Below, in pieces: positions 1 to 7,734 of a stretch of DNA of 13,509 nucleotides. The DNA lies in contig JBGAKX010000119.1 of NCBI GenBank assembly GCA_044224215.1, positions 1 to 13,509 of the forward strand, written 5' to 3'. Numbering within the stretch: the first letter of the stretch is position 1; every line of letters begins with the position of its first letter. The DNA comes from DAOMFM01 sp035429825 (GTDB lineage: Bacteria > Acidobacteriota > Blastocatellia > UBA7656 > JADIYM01). The position numbers and the translations under genes were made by a program. The notes under the pieces were generated by a model. The model saw only the letters and a program-made list of their open reading frames with translations. It was not told where the DNA came from and did not search any database.

Positions 1-174
1 AAGGGCTACTTTCTGCCGTTTCTGGGCACGGCGCGCGAGGTTGCGGGCCGGCGCGTTCGCGATCAGATTGTGTTTACGTTGCCACGAATGGTGCAGGGCG
101 GCGTGTTCTGGTTCGAGCCGGCCGTGAAACCTCAGATCGCGCAGTCGTCCGGTCGTACGGGAGGGAACCAATGA
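1..174 (+). CDS. C-terminal end of an unidentified protein (partial)
   Basis: Only the last 57 codons are in the window, read in frame from base 1 to the TGA at 172-174. The visible tail has a beta-rich pattern (VFTLPRMVQGGVFWFEPAV) followed by a polar end, which would suit the closing strand of a beta-sandwich domain, but I do not recognise the family. The stop overlaps the next start as ATGA (171-174), and the next two genes encode a secreted hydrolase and a secreted glycosidase. This gene is therefore probably the upstream member of the same operon and may also act on carbohydrate; that function is inferred from context alone. The reading frame is well supported by the overlap and by the absence of stops. 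Confidence 0.7.
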   Translation, partial: KGYFLPFLGTAREVAGRRVRDQIVFTLPRMVQGGVFWFEPAVKPQIAQSSGRTGGNQ

Positions 175-1322
175 AGAGACACGTCGTGCGTCTCGCCGCC
201 GCGGGTCTTGCGATCGTCGTCGCAGGCTCGTCCGTGATCGCGCAGACCTCACCGCCCGCGCCAAAGGAGCCGTCGCCCGCCGACACGATCCTGCTGAAGG
301 ACTACCGTCCGACGTCGATCTACAAGGTCACGGCGACACGGGTCGAGAAGGCGCGGTATCCGATCATCGACATGCATTCGCATCCGTATGCCGAGACGGC
401 GGACGAGATCTCGCAGTGGGTGCGTACGATGGACGCGGTCGGCGTCGAGAAGACGATGATCCTGACATGGGCCGTTGGCGCGAAGTTCGACCAGGTCGCA
501 GCGAAGTACGCGGCGTACCCGGCACGGTTCGGATTGTGGTGCGGTTTCGACTTCACGGGCTACGACAAGCCCGGGTACGGGCCGGCGGCGATCGCCGAGC
601 TGGAGCGCTGTCACAAGGCGGGCGCGATCGGAGTAGGCGAGCTGGGCGACAAGGGGAAGGGGCTGATCTACGGCGATCCGCAGGCGCTGGGGATGCACAT
701 CGACGACCCGCGGATGGACGGGTTGCTCGAGCGGTGCGCCGATCTCGGGATGCCGGTCAGCATCCACGTCGCCGAGCCGATGTGGATGTACGAGCAGATG
801 GACGCGCACAACGACGGGTTGATGAACGCGTCGGAGTGGCGGCTCGACAACCAGCCGGGCATCGTCGATCACCAGGGTATGGTCGACACGCTCGAGCGGG
901 CGGTCAGGAAGCACCCTCGGACGATCTTCATCGCGTGCCATTTCGCCAACTGCTGTTATGACCTGTCGATCCTCGGCCGGTTGTTCGACACGTATCCGAA
1001 CCTGTATGCCGACATCGGCGCTCGGTACGCCGAGACGGCGACGATTCCGCGGTTTGCGGCAAAATTCATCACGCGGTACCAGGACCGGCTGGTGTATGGA
1101 ACGGACATGGGGTTCGACAGGCCTATGTACGAAACGACGTTCCGGATTCTGGAGACGGACGATGATCACTTTTATGACTACGACATGTCGACGTATCACT
1201 GGGCGATGAACGGATTCGCGCTCTCGGGTCCGGTGCTGAAGAAGCTCTACCGCGCGAACGCGCTGAAGCTGCTCGCGACGGCCGCGGCTCATCGCGCACC
1301 TGCGGGGAAGCCGCGTCGATGA
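171..1322 (+). CDS. Secreted amidohydrolase-family (Amidohydro_2-like) metal-dependent hydrolase
   Basis: A 383-residue TIM-barrel metallohydrolase of the amidohydrolase-2 type, a family that includes lactonases and decarboxylases. Residues 1-24 form a signal peptide (basic start, hydrophobic core, cut near VIA/Q), so the enzyme acts outside the cytoplasm. Visible family marks in order are the strand-1 D-x-H-x-H site at 67-71 (IIDMHSHP), H199 in SIHVAEP, H257 in ACHFAN, and D312 in YGTDMGFD near the C-terminus, which is the usual metal/catalytic Asp position. Length and motif order fit the family. The start is fixed by GGAGGG at 160-165, five bases before ATG, and by the ATGA overlap with the gene before it. 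Its stop overlaps the GH36-like gene start, also as ATGA. The substrate cannot be read from sequence; a sugar lactone or a similar product is a guess from the glycosidase neighbour. Confidence 0.88.
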   Translation: MKRHVVRLAAAGLAIVVAGSSVIAQTSPPAPKEPSPADTILLKDYRPTSIYKVTATRVEKARYPIIDMHSHPYAETADEISQWVRTMDAVGVEKTMILTWAVGAKFDQVAAKYAAYPARFGLWCGFDFTGYDKPGYGPAAIAELERCHKAGAIGVGELGDKGKGLIYGDPQALGMHIDDPRMDGLLERCADLGMPVSIHVAEPMWMYEQMDAHNDGLMNASEWRLDNQPGIVDHQGMVDTLERAVRKHPRTIFIACHFANCCYDLSILGRLFDTYPNLYADIGARYAETATIPRFAAKFITRYQDRLVYGTDMGFDRPMYETTFRILETDDDHFYDYDMSTYHWAMNGFALSGPVLKKLYRANALKLLATAAAHRAPAGKPRR

Positions 1323-3394
1323 CCGGCGTTTCGCAGCGATTGCGCGCGCTCGCGTGCCTGCTCGCCGTCTTTGCGCTACTTTGCGGCTTTGCGAGAGCTG
1401 CTCCCCCTGCCTCACAGACATTCTCGGCCAGCGGCCACGACCTGACGATCGAGTTCGACGCATTGATGCACACGCGGCTGATCGCGCGGCTCGACGGCGC
1501 CACCAAAGAGCTCGGACCGTTCCGGCCGAGCGACTACGTCGTGGTGAGCGGCAAGCCGGTCGTCGACTTCCCCGTCACGACGTCCGGGAAGACCGATGCG
1601 GACGACGGCCTCGGCAAGGCGACGATTTACGAGATCACCGGCGCCAACGCACAGCTGCGCAAGGACGTGACCGTGACGTTCTACGCGGAGTTTCCGTCGA
1701 TGGCGATCGTGCGAGCGAAGTACACGAACGTCGGCGCGTCGAGCGTCCGCATCGATCGATGGGTTGGGCGTCGCTCCCTTCGATCCGGCAACCCTGCGGC
1801 CGCGCCACAATTCTGGTCCTACCAGAGCGGCTCGTACGAGAGCCGGCCGAACTGGGTGCTGCCGCTTCGTCCGGGGTTTGCGCAGCAGAACTTCATGGGC
1901 ATGAACGCGAGCGACTATGGCGGTGGAACGCCGGTGGTCGACGTGTGGCGCCGCGACGTCGGCGTGGCGGTCGGACACGTCGAACTCAAGCCGTTGCTCG
2001 TGTCGCTGCCGGTGTCGATGACGGGTCGGGCGGGCGCAGAGCTCGGCATCGAGGAGCAGGTGGACCGCGTGCTCGCGCCGGGCGAGAGCCTCGAGACGCC
2101 GCGGACGTTCGTCGCGGTGCACCGGGGCGACTACTTTGCCGCGCTCGCCGAGTACCGGCGGTTCATGATCGCCGAGGGCGTCAAATTTCCGGACGTAGGC
2201 CCCGCGTCGTACGAGCCGATCTGGTGCGGCTGGGGGTACGAGCGAAACGTGACGGCCGACCAGATCTACCGGACGCTGCCAAAGGCGGCCGAGTTGGGGT
2301 TCAAGTGGGCGGTGCTCGACGACGGCTGGCAGACGGCTGAGGGCGACTGGTACCTGACGCCTTCGAAATTCCCGAACGGCGACGCCGACATGCGAAAGCT
2401 GACGGCGGGCATCCGCGAGCACGGGCTCAAGCCGATGCTCTGGTGGTCGCCGCTGGCGGTCGATCCGGGGACGGACCTGATCAGGGACCATCCGGACTAC
2501 GTGCTTATCAACAAGGACGGGCAGAAACAGAAGATCAGCTGGTGGGACGCGTTCTATTTGTGCCCGGCGTATCCGCCGGTGCGGGAGTACACCGAGAAGC
2601 TCGTCGAGAAGTTCCTGGGCGACTGGGACTTCGACGGCTTGAAGATCGACGGCCAGCACCTGAACGGCGCTCCGCCGTGTTTCAACCCGGCGCACCATCA
2701 CGCGGCGCCGACGGATTCGGTCGAGGGGATGCCGGAGTTCTTCCGCGCGATCTACGAGACGGCGAAGCGGATCAAGCCGGACGCGGTCATCGAGATCTGT
2801 CCGTGCGGGACGGGGTATGCGTTCCACACGATGCCGTTCATGAACCTGGCGGTGGCGTCCGATCCCGAGAGCTCGTGGCAGGTGCGGTTGAAGGGGAAGA
2901 CGATCAAGGCGCTGATGGGTCCCGAGGCGCCGTATTTTGGCGACCACGTCGAGTTGAGCGACGGCGGCAACGACTTTGCGTCGACGGTGGGAGTGGGCGG
3001 TGTGGTGGGGACGCAGTTCACGCTGCGCGAGGCGGGGAAGTCGGACCCGAAGTACTGGCTGACGCCGGCCAAGGAGCGTGTGTGGCGGAAGTGGGTGGCG
3101 ATCTATTCGTCGAAGATGTTGTCGACGGGGGAGTACCTGGGCGGGCTGTACGACATCGGGTATGACCGGCCGGAGGCGCATGCGATCCGGAAGGACGGCC
3201 GGATGTACTACGCGTTCTATGCGAAGGGGTTTGCGGGGACGGTGGAGCTGCGGGGGCTCGAGGACCGGGCGTACCGCGTGCGCGACTACGAGAACGATCG
3301 AGAGTACGGGACGGTGCGCGGCCCGGTCGCGCGTCTGAAGGTGCGGTTTGGGAAGCACCTGTTGCTCGAGGCCGCGCCCGCAAACCAAGAATGA
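1319..3394 (+). CDS. Secreted GH36-like alpha-galactosidase (melibiase family)
   Basis: A 691-residue retaining glycoside hydrolase of the GH36/GH27 clan, expected to release terminal alpha-galactosyl residues. Residues 1-27 are a signal peptide (FARA/APP cleavage region), giving a periplasmic or exported enzyme. Residues ~30-285 form the N-terminal beta-sandwich domain, ~295-600 the TIM barrel and ~605-690 a C-terminal beta domain. Barrel marks are WCGWGYERN at 302-310, VLDDGWQ at 332-338, LKIDGQ at 441-446 with D444 in the nucleophile position, and ASDPESS at 513-519 with D515 aligning with the acid/base Asp of the family's WTSD motif. GH36 usually has KWDMN where this protein has KIDGQ, so it belongs to a divergent branch and its sugar specificity is uncertain. 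It starts inside the amidohydrolase stop (ATGA, 1319-1322), with GGGGAAG at 1304-1310 as a modest Shine-Dalgarno. Confidence 0.88.
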   Translation: MTGVSQRLRALACLLAVFALLCGFARAAPPASQTFSASGHDLTIEFDALMHTRLIARLDGATKELGPFRPSDYVVVSGKPVVDFPVTTSGKTDADDGLGKATIYEITGANAQLRKDVTVTFYAEFPSMAIVRAKYTNVGASSVRIDRWVGRRSLRSGNPAAAPQFWSYQSGSYESRPNWVLPLRPGFAQQNFMGMNASDYGGGTPVVDVWRRDVGVAVGHVELKPLLVSLPVSMTGRAGAELGIEEQVDRVLAPGESLETPRTFVAVHRGDYFAALAEYRRFMIAEGVKFPDVGPASYEPIWCGWGYERNVTADQIYRTLPKAAELGFKWAVLDDGWQTAEGDWYLTPSKFPNGDADMRKLTAGIREHGLKPMLWWSPLAVDPGTDLIRDHPDYVLINKDGQKQKISWWDAFYLCPAYPPVREYTEKLVEKFLGDWDFDGLKIDGQHLNGAPPCFNPAHHHAAPTDSVEGMPEFFRAIYETAKRIKPDAVIEICPCGTGYAFHTMPFMNLAVASDPESSWQVRLKGKTIKALMGPEAPYFGDHVELSDGGNDFASTVGVGGVVGTQFTLREAGKSDPKYWLTPAKERVWRKWVAIYSSKMLSTGEYLGGLYDIGYDRPEAHAIRKDGRMYYAFYAKGFAGTVELRGLEDRAYRVRDYENDREYGTVRGPVARLKVRFGKHLLLEAAPANQE

Positions 3395-3400
3395 CGTGGT

Positions 3401-3525
3401 AACGGAGCTGGGCGCGGTAGCGCTCAGGCCCCAACTCGTTGAGTTGGGTGGATGGGTTGAACCGTACAACCCCTGCACGCGATAGCGTACGTTGGGGCCT
3501 GAGCGCTACCGCGCCCAGCTCCGTT
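3401..3525. repeat. 125-nt element with perfect 35-bp inverted ends and two inner hairpins
   Basis: Bases 3401-3435 (beginning AACGGAGCTGGGCGCGGTAG) are the exact reverse complement of 3491-3525: 35 of 35 pairs. The 55-nt middle holds two more hairpins: CCAACTC/GAGTTGG (3431-3437 with 3441-3447, loop GTT; it competes with the last bases of the left arm) and GGGTTG/CAACCC (3454-3459 with 3467-3472). A transcript of either strand could fold as a long stem carrying side arms. The element starts 6 bases after the glycosidase stop and ends 17 bases before the stop of the convergent gene, so it fills that gap. There is no U-run, so it is not a classic intrinsic terminator, although it could block read-through both ways. 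It carries no ORF of note. A non-autonomous mobile repeat (MITE/REP-like) is the leading alternative. The structure is certain; its function is not. Confidence 0.85.
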
Positions 3526-3542
3526 GTCGCCGTTGTGAGCCG

Positions 3543-4142
3543 TCAGGGGTCCTCGACGTGCGTGACGGTGACGATACGACCGTAGTCGGGAGGTGGATTG
3601 GAGGATTCGGCGACACGATGACGTGATGGCTCGGCGGGCAGTTCGGCGAGCATCTGACGGACGACGTGCGCGTGATGCTGGCGTCGGACGGTGCGGTTGA
3701 GCATCGCGATGGCGACGGCCGCGGCGAGCCCTCCGGCGACGACGGCAAGGCGTTCCAGAAGGTCGAGCACTGGGGACTCCGGCTCGGGTATCAGGTCGAG
3801 CGCGTCGAGGACGCCGGTCGCGTGCGCGATCGCGAGCTCGCGCTCGCGTGGGTCGGTGCTGAGAGACAGTTGCGTGGCGTCGGCGGCGAGTTCCTCAGGC
3901 GTGTCGACGCCGATGCCGGCGGCGATCGATCCCGCAATCGCGTTCGCTGCGCCGATGTTACCGGTACGGCTCGCGACCGTCATCAGCACGAGGCGGTGGC
4001 GTGTGGCGGCGACATCGGCTCGCAGTTGCACAGGGGCGACGAGTTGGAGAAGTGGTCTGGCGATGACACCGACGCTGAGGAGCGCGAGACCAACGATTCC
4101 GAGGGCAAAGGCGCCACGTCCGGCGCGGGTGATGCGAGGCAT
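3543..4142 (-). CDS. Two-helix membrane protein of unknown family
   Basis: A 199-residue protein that I do not recognise. A hydrophobic helix at about 11-33 is followed by a 95-residue Ala-rich, mostly helical middle segment (~38-128), a second hydrophobic helix at ~132-148 and a basic-to-polar tail with a Pro-rich stretch (SNPPPDYGR). The likely topology places residues ~35-130 in the periplasm with both ends inside. The codons are strongly G/C-ending in this frame, which favours it over the overlapping open frame on the other strand. It lies 89 bases downstream of the enhancer-binding-type regulator on the same strand and may be co-transcribed with it. The Shine-Dalgarno is weak (CCGGT just before ATG). 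It ends against the 125-nt inverted-repeat element. Confidence 0.7.
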   Translation of the reverse strand: MPRITRAGRGAFALGIVGLALLSVGVIARPLLQLVAPVQLRADVAATRHRLVLMTVASRTGNIGAANAIAGSIAAGIGVDTPEELAADATQLSLSTDPRERELAIAHATGVLDALDLIPEPESPVLDLLERLAVVAGGLAAAVAIAMLNRTVRRQHHAHVVRQMLAELPAEPSRHRVAESSNPPPDYGRIVTVTHVEDP

Positions 4143-4174
4143 ACCGGATCGCTAGGCAATTCTCACGCCATGTA

Positions 4175-4187
4175 TCCGCTCAGCGGA
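4175..4187. promoter_or_regulatory. Short near-perfect palindrome between regulator and membrane protein gene
   Basis: TCCGCT-C-AGCGGA is a 13-base palindrome with 6-bp arms. It lies 33 bases upstream of the membrane-protein start and beyond the regulator stop. It could be an operator or a small hairpin. No clear -35/-10 pair accompanies it, so the assignment is weak. Confidence 0.25.
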
Positions 4188-4231
4188 ATTGCGTCTCTGC
4201 GCTCGTTGCGTGAGGTTCGTGCGACCCGGTG

Positions 4232-6172
4232 TCAGACCAGCCCCAGCTTCTGCGCGCGCACGTGAAGCGTCTGAGGCTTCATCCCAAGCTCCTCCGCCGC
4301 ACGGGTCTTGTTTCCGTTGTGCCGCGCGAGCGCCTTGGCGATGTGGTAGCGCTGAAATTCGCGTTCGGCGTCGTGTAACGAGAGCCCCGCGTGGAGCCGT
4401 CCGTCCGCGTGCATGAACGGAAAATCGGTTGGCGCGTCCGCCTCCACGCTGCTTTCGACTCCTGGCGAGCCGTCAATCTCGGGTTCCATTGCGGGCTCGC
4501 CCAAAAGCGATGCCACGATGTGCTGGCGCCCAACGAGGGCGCCGGAGCCTCCTGCATCGCTGATCGCCCGGGCCACGACATTGCCGAGCTGGCGAACGTT
4601 CCCGGGCCAGACGTAGCCGGCGAGCGCGTTCAGACCGCCCATCGTGATCTGCGAGCGCCTGGATTTTGCGAGGTATTGCGCGAGTCTCGGGACTTCCTCG
4701 GTGCGGTCCCTGAGCGGAAGCGTGTTGAGATGGAGAACGTTCAGTCGAAAGTACAGATCCGCGCGGAACGATCCATCGCGGACCGCGTCCTTGAGGTTCC
4801 GGTTGGTTGCGGCGATCACTCTCACGTCGACAGGCCGCTCGATGGATTCGCCGAGCGTGAGCGTCTTGCCCGACTCGAGGAACCTCAGAAGCTTCGGTTG
4901 AATCTCGAGTGGCAGGTCGCCGATCTCGTCCAGAAACAGAATGCCGCCGCTTGCCTTGTTGACGATGCCCGCGCTGTCGGTCGCGGCGCCGGGAAATGCG
5001 CCGCGCTTGTGGCCGAACAGCATCGATTCGACGAGCGTGGCAGGCATTGCGGTGCAGTTGACGGGAACAAACGGGCCCTTCGCACGGTTGCCGAGCGCGT
5101 GGATCATCCGTGCGATTCCTTCCTTGCCAGTGCCGGACTCTCCGGTGATGAGAACTGGATAGTCGGAATGGGAATACCGGATCGCCATTTCGACCGTCGT
5201 TCGCGTCTTTGGCCCCGCGATGTAGTGGCCCTCGACGACGTGCGCATCGGGAGCGAGCCGAACCGCGGCCCGATTCGACGGAGGTTCGGTGTACCGGTTG
5301 TGCGCGAGAGGCTGCACGGTCGCGAGCCATTGCTCGCACTCTTCGAGCAGCCTGGCCGCGCCAACGCGCTGGTACGTTTCGCACGCCTCGCGAACGAGGC
5401 GGATTGCCGCGTCACGGTCGTCGTCCACGCGGGCGCGGCCGAGCGCCTCGAGCGCACGAGCCTCCCAGAATTTGAGACGGGCATCGCAGAAATGCGAGGC
5501 GACGCGCTCGAGCGCGGCGACGCCGTCGAGGAAGATTTCACGGTCTCCGGTCAGTCGTCCGCGATTGATCTGAATCCTTCCGCCGAGCAGGTGAAACAGA
5601 CCGGGGAGCCACGCGTCGACGGGTGCGAGGGACTCGACGAGGTGCTCGACCGACTTGAGATGCGACTCCGCCTCGTCGATGTGGAGCATCTCGAGCGAAA
5701 CAAAGCCCTCGCACAGCGCGCACTCGTATATCGCACGCTCGCGAATCTCGGTCACGTCGATCATCTCCGCGACGCGGCTTGCATCAAGCGCCGGTTGCAG
5801 TGCGAGCCTCGGCATCTGGAATGTCAGATAACAATGCGCCAGCCCGCGATACGCCCGCGAGATCGAGCCCGCGAGGTTTGTCGATTCGAGAAGCTCGATC
5901 GCAATTCCGTACTCGCGCATCGCCGCGGCAAGGTCGCCGCGCATCCATGCGACTTCGCCAAGAAAGCTCGCCGCACGCCCTGCTGCTTCCGAGTTGGAAG
6001 CAAGCGCCGCCTCGTCGCGGAGTTCCGCGGCAAGCTCCTTTGCGCGATCGAGCTGGCACGCCCTGAGGAGTGCAATGACTTCGTCGAGCCGCGCGCTGAA
6101 CTTGTCCTTCTTCTTTCGCCGCTGAGCTTCGGGAGTGAAATACGGGACGCGATTCGGGATGCGAGCAGACAT
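4232..6172 (-). CDS. AAA+ enhancer-binding-type regulator with TPR-like sensor and Fis HTH; GAFPGA variant
   Basis: A 646-residue transcriptional regulator. Residues ~25-290 are helical and TPR-like, probably a protein-interaction or ligand-sensing region in place of a receiver domain. Residues ~315-560 form the sigma-54-activator AAA+ ATPase: Walker A GESGTGKE 344-351, Walker B GGILFLDEIGDL 409-420, arginine-finger segment FRADLYFRLNV 469-479 and sensor II WPGNVRQL 522-529. Residues ~600-646 are a Fis-type helix-turn-helix (GNKTRAAEELGMKPQTLHVR). The sigma-54 contact loop, normally GAFTGA, reads GAFPGA at 391-396 (Pro codon at 4991-4993, a CCC one base from the Thr codon ACC). The usual LPPLRER motif is also shortened to LPLRDR. 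It may work weakly with sigma-54 or control sigma-70 promoters as TyrR does. The start has AAGGAG eight bases upstream; the cyclase gene ends 57 bases before it. Confidence 0.9.
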   Translation of the reverse strand: MSARIPNRVPYFTPEAQRRKKKDKFSARLDEVIALLRACQLDRAKELAAELRDEAALASNSEAAGRAASFLGEVAWMRGDLAAAMREYGIAIELLESTNLAGSISRAYRGLAHCYLTFQMPRLALQPALDASRVAEMIDVTEIRERAIYECALCEGFVSLEMLHIDEAESHLKSVEHLVESLAPVDAWLPGLFHLLGGRIQINRGRLTGDREIFLDGVAALERVASHFCDARLKFWEARALEALGRARVDDDRDAAIRLVREACETYQRVGAARLLEECEQWLATVQPLAHNRYTEPPSNRAAVRLAPDAHVVEGHYIAGPKTRTTVEMAIRYSHSDYPVLITGESGTGKEGIARMIHALGNRAKGPFVPVNCTAMPATLVESMLFGHKRGAFPGAATDSAGIVNKASGGILFLDEIGDLPLEIQPKLLRFLESGKTLTLGESIERPVDVRVIAATNRNLKDAVRDGSFRADLYFRLNVLHLNTLPLRDRTEEVPRLAQYLAKSRRSQITMGGLNALAGYVWPGNVRQLGNVVARAISDAGGSGALVGRQHIVASLLGEPAMEPEIDGSPGVESSVEADAPTDFPFMHADGRLHAGLSLHDAEREFQRYHIAKALARHNGNKTRAAEELGMKPQTLHVRAQKLGLV

Positions 6173-6180
6173 CGCACTCG

Positions 6181-6186
6181 CTCCTT
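6181..6186 (-). promoter_or_regulatory. Shine-Dalgarno fixing the regulator start
   Basis: Read on the minus strand this is AAGGAG, within AAAGAAGGAG, eight bases before the ATG at 6172. It is the strongest ribosome site on the minus-strand operon and settles the start of the AAA+ regulator. Confidence 0.8.
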
Positions 6187-6229
6187 CTTTTTTGTGATTG
6201 CAGACGGAAACAGGGTAAAACGGCGCGGA

Positions 6230-7597
6230 TTATTGCACGGGTTCCGTACAGTCGACAACAGGCACAGTGGCATTGTTCGAAAGGCGGGGATTGAGCAATT
6301 CGAGGCAGGCGGAGATGTTCCGGTTGAATGCGTCCTGGTGCGCGCGCGGGAGAAGCGGGTAGCGCGAGCGAAGTGCGCGCTGCAGCGAGTCAAAGTCGGG
6401 AGGGTGTTCGAGGGGATTGACGCCGGCGACGGTCAGGCCGGTCGTGTAGATGCGGGCGCATCCCTTGCCAGAGAACTTCGCCTTGAACAGGGCGGCATCG
6501 GCAAAACCGTATGTTTCCGAGAGCAACTGTTCGCGTTTGAGCGATCTGAGCAGGTGCTCGTCAACCTGTCCGCAGTGAAGGATACCGATCGACGTGCCGA
6601 GCCTGACGGCGTAGTGCTCGTCGGCGCCGTCGTATGCGACTTCGTGACCGTTGATGAGTTCCAGGAGCCGCGTGCCGAGCGCTTCGCCCTGTGCGGCGGA
6701 CGCGTAGGGCATCAGCACATAGAACTCGTCGCCGCTCTTTCGGAAGACGATGTCGTCGTCGCGGACGGAGCGCTGAAGCAAGGCGGCCATCTCCTTGAGG
6801 GCCGCGTCTCCGACGTGGTGTCCGTATCCGTCGTTGATTCCCTTGAAGTCGTCGAGGTCGAGCGCGACAAGGCAGAAGCCGTGCCCGCGTTCGAGAAAGT
6901 CATCAAGCGCCTGATTCAGCCGAAGCAGAAAGTACCGGAAGTTGAGCGCTCCGGTCAGCTCGTCGCGCATCTGCGCGACCTCGAGCCGTTCAATGCATTC
7001 GCGGTTCTGGCGTACTTCGGTGGCGAGTCTCCGTTCCTGGATTTCGTACTCGGACAGCGCCCTGGCGAGCTCGATTCGCTCGCCGACGAGCTGCACGTGC
7101 TGCGATCGTGCGTAGTCGACCCGGCCCGCGAGCCGTTCGACCCGCGTGACGAGATCCTCGCCGGCAACGCCCGGCCGCAGGGCCCGGTCGATGCGGTCGA
7201 GGGTCGCGGCTGTCGATAGAGCGCGCCGTAGCGTAACGAGCGCCGCCGCCCCGATTCCAGCGAGCAGCATCGCAAGAAAGGTGTGATCGTCGGTTCGGGG
7301 CTCGGCGGTCGAGATGTGTACCAGGTTCGAACGGATCTCCTCCGAGAGAGCGCGCACGGCGTTGTCGATCGAATGGCGGTGACTCGCCGTTCCTCTTTCG
7401 GCTTCGACGAGAGCGGCGAGCGCTTCCGCTTCACTGCGCGCAGAGTCGAGCGCGGCAACATGGGATTCGTTCACTGCGCGGGAGTTCAACGGGGACCAAT
7501 GGAGGAGTGCTCCAGCGATCGTCAGTGCGAGGATGGCGATTGAGGGAGCCGTTCCGCGCAACTTGTGCGAGATGCCTGACGAAGTGGTTTGGGGCAC
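6230..7597 (-). CDS. Membrane-anchored diguanylate cyclase (SGDEF variant)
   Basis: A 455-residue protein predicted to make cyclic di-GMP from two GTP. A hydrophobic helix at ~17-33, a ~75-residue helical periplasmic segment and a second helix at ~106-123 are followed by a coiled-coil signalling helix (~160-208) and a GGDEF domain (~208-388). Domain marks are DELTGALNFRYF 212-223, metal-binding DLDDFKGIND 247-256, and the active loop SGDEF 288-292 in place of GGDEF. An R-x-x-D inhibitory site lies at 279-282, five residues before the loop, so product feedback is expected. A ~65-residue C-terminal tail beyond the domain is unexplained. The first-Gly-to-Ser change does not by itself predict loss of activity, because the catalytic Asp/Glu and metal residues are kept. 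The start is GTG (7595-7597) with no obvious Shine-Dalgarno, downstream of a structured leader. Confidence 0.88.
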   Translation of the reverse strand: MPQTTSSGISHKLRGTAPSIAILALTIAGALLHWSPLNSRAVNESHVAALDSARSEAEALAALVEAERGTASHRHSIDNAVRALSEEIRSNLVHISTAEPRTDDHTFLAMLLAGIGAAALVTLRRALSTAATLDRIDRALRPGVAGEDLVTRVERLAGRVDYARSQHVQLVGERIELARALSEYEIQERRLATEVRQNRECIERLEVAQMRDELTGALNFRYFLLRLNQALDDFLERGHGFCLVALDLDDFKGINDGYGHHVGDAALKEMAALLQRSVRDDDIVFRKSGDEFYVLMPYASAAQGEALGTRLLELINGHEVAYDGADEHYAVRLGTSIGILHCGQVDEHLLRSLKREQLLSETYGFADAALFKAKFSGKGCARIYTTGLTVAGVNPLEHPPDFDSLQRALRSRYPLLPRAHQDAFNRNISACLELLNPRLSNNATVPVVDCTEPVQ

Positions 7598-7608
7598 GGA
7601 CGAGCTGT

Positions 7609-7675
7609 AGGCGATTCGCGTGCCAGAGGGCGCGCCGCCTCAGAGGGGGCGTCTCAGCTGGCGAGCAAATCGCCT
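7609..7675 (-). other. Structured segment upstream of the cyclase gene (possible leader RNA or repeat)
   Basis: On the minus strand, an 18-base arm (AGGCGATTTGCTCGCCAG, 7675-7658) pairs with CTGGCACGCGAATCGCCT (7626-7609): 16 of 18 positions pair, with one G-U and a single 2x2 internal loop. Inside it a second hairpin forms (GCCCCCT/AGGCGGC with one C-C mismatch). The segment lies in the 137-base gap between the toxin stop and the cyclase GTG, ending 11 bases before that start. It could be a regulatory leader or a REP-like intergenic repeat. I do not recognise a known riboswitch class. The rest of the gap (7676-7734) shows nothing convincing. Confidence 0.5.
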
Positions 7676-7734
7676 GCCTCCTGTCTCAACGGGAGTCTTC
7701 AGCGCGCTCCGGCATGTCTGCGATCGTACCGGGA

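Noticed and set aside
1412..3478. A 688-codon minus-strand frame opposite the GH36-like gene (and similar long frames at 249-1463 and 10951-12339)
   Set aside because: They are antisense to motif-bearing genes, have Arg/His-rich translations and no domain signal; the 1412-3478 frame begins inside the inverted-repeat element.
3666..4265. Plus-strand 199-codon frame opposite the membrane protein
   Set aside because: The minus-strand frame has stronger G/C third positions, two clear membrane helices and operon-consistent direction; the plus frame has none of these.
4391..7219. A 942-codon open frame on the plus strand across the regulator and cyclase genes
   Set aside because: It is antisense to two well-recognised protein families, is low-complexity and Arg/Glu/Val-rich, and reflects the lack of stops in GC-rich DNA.
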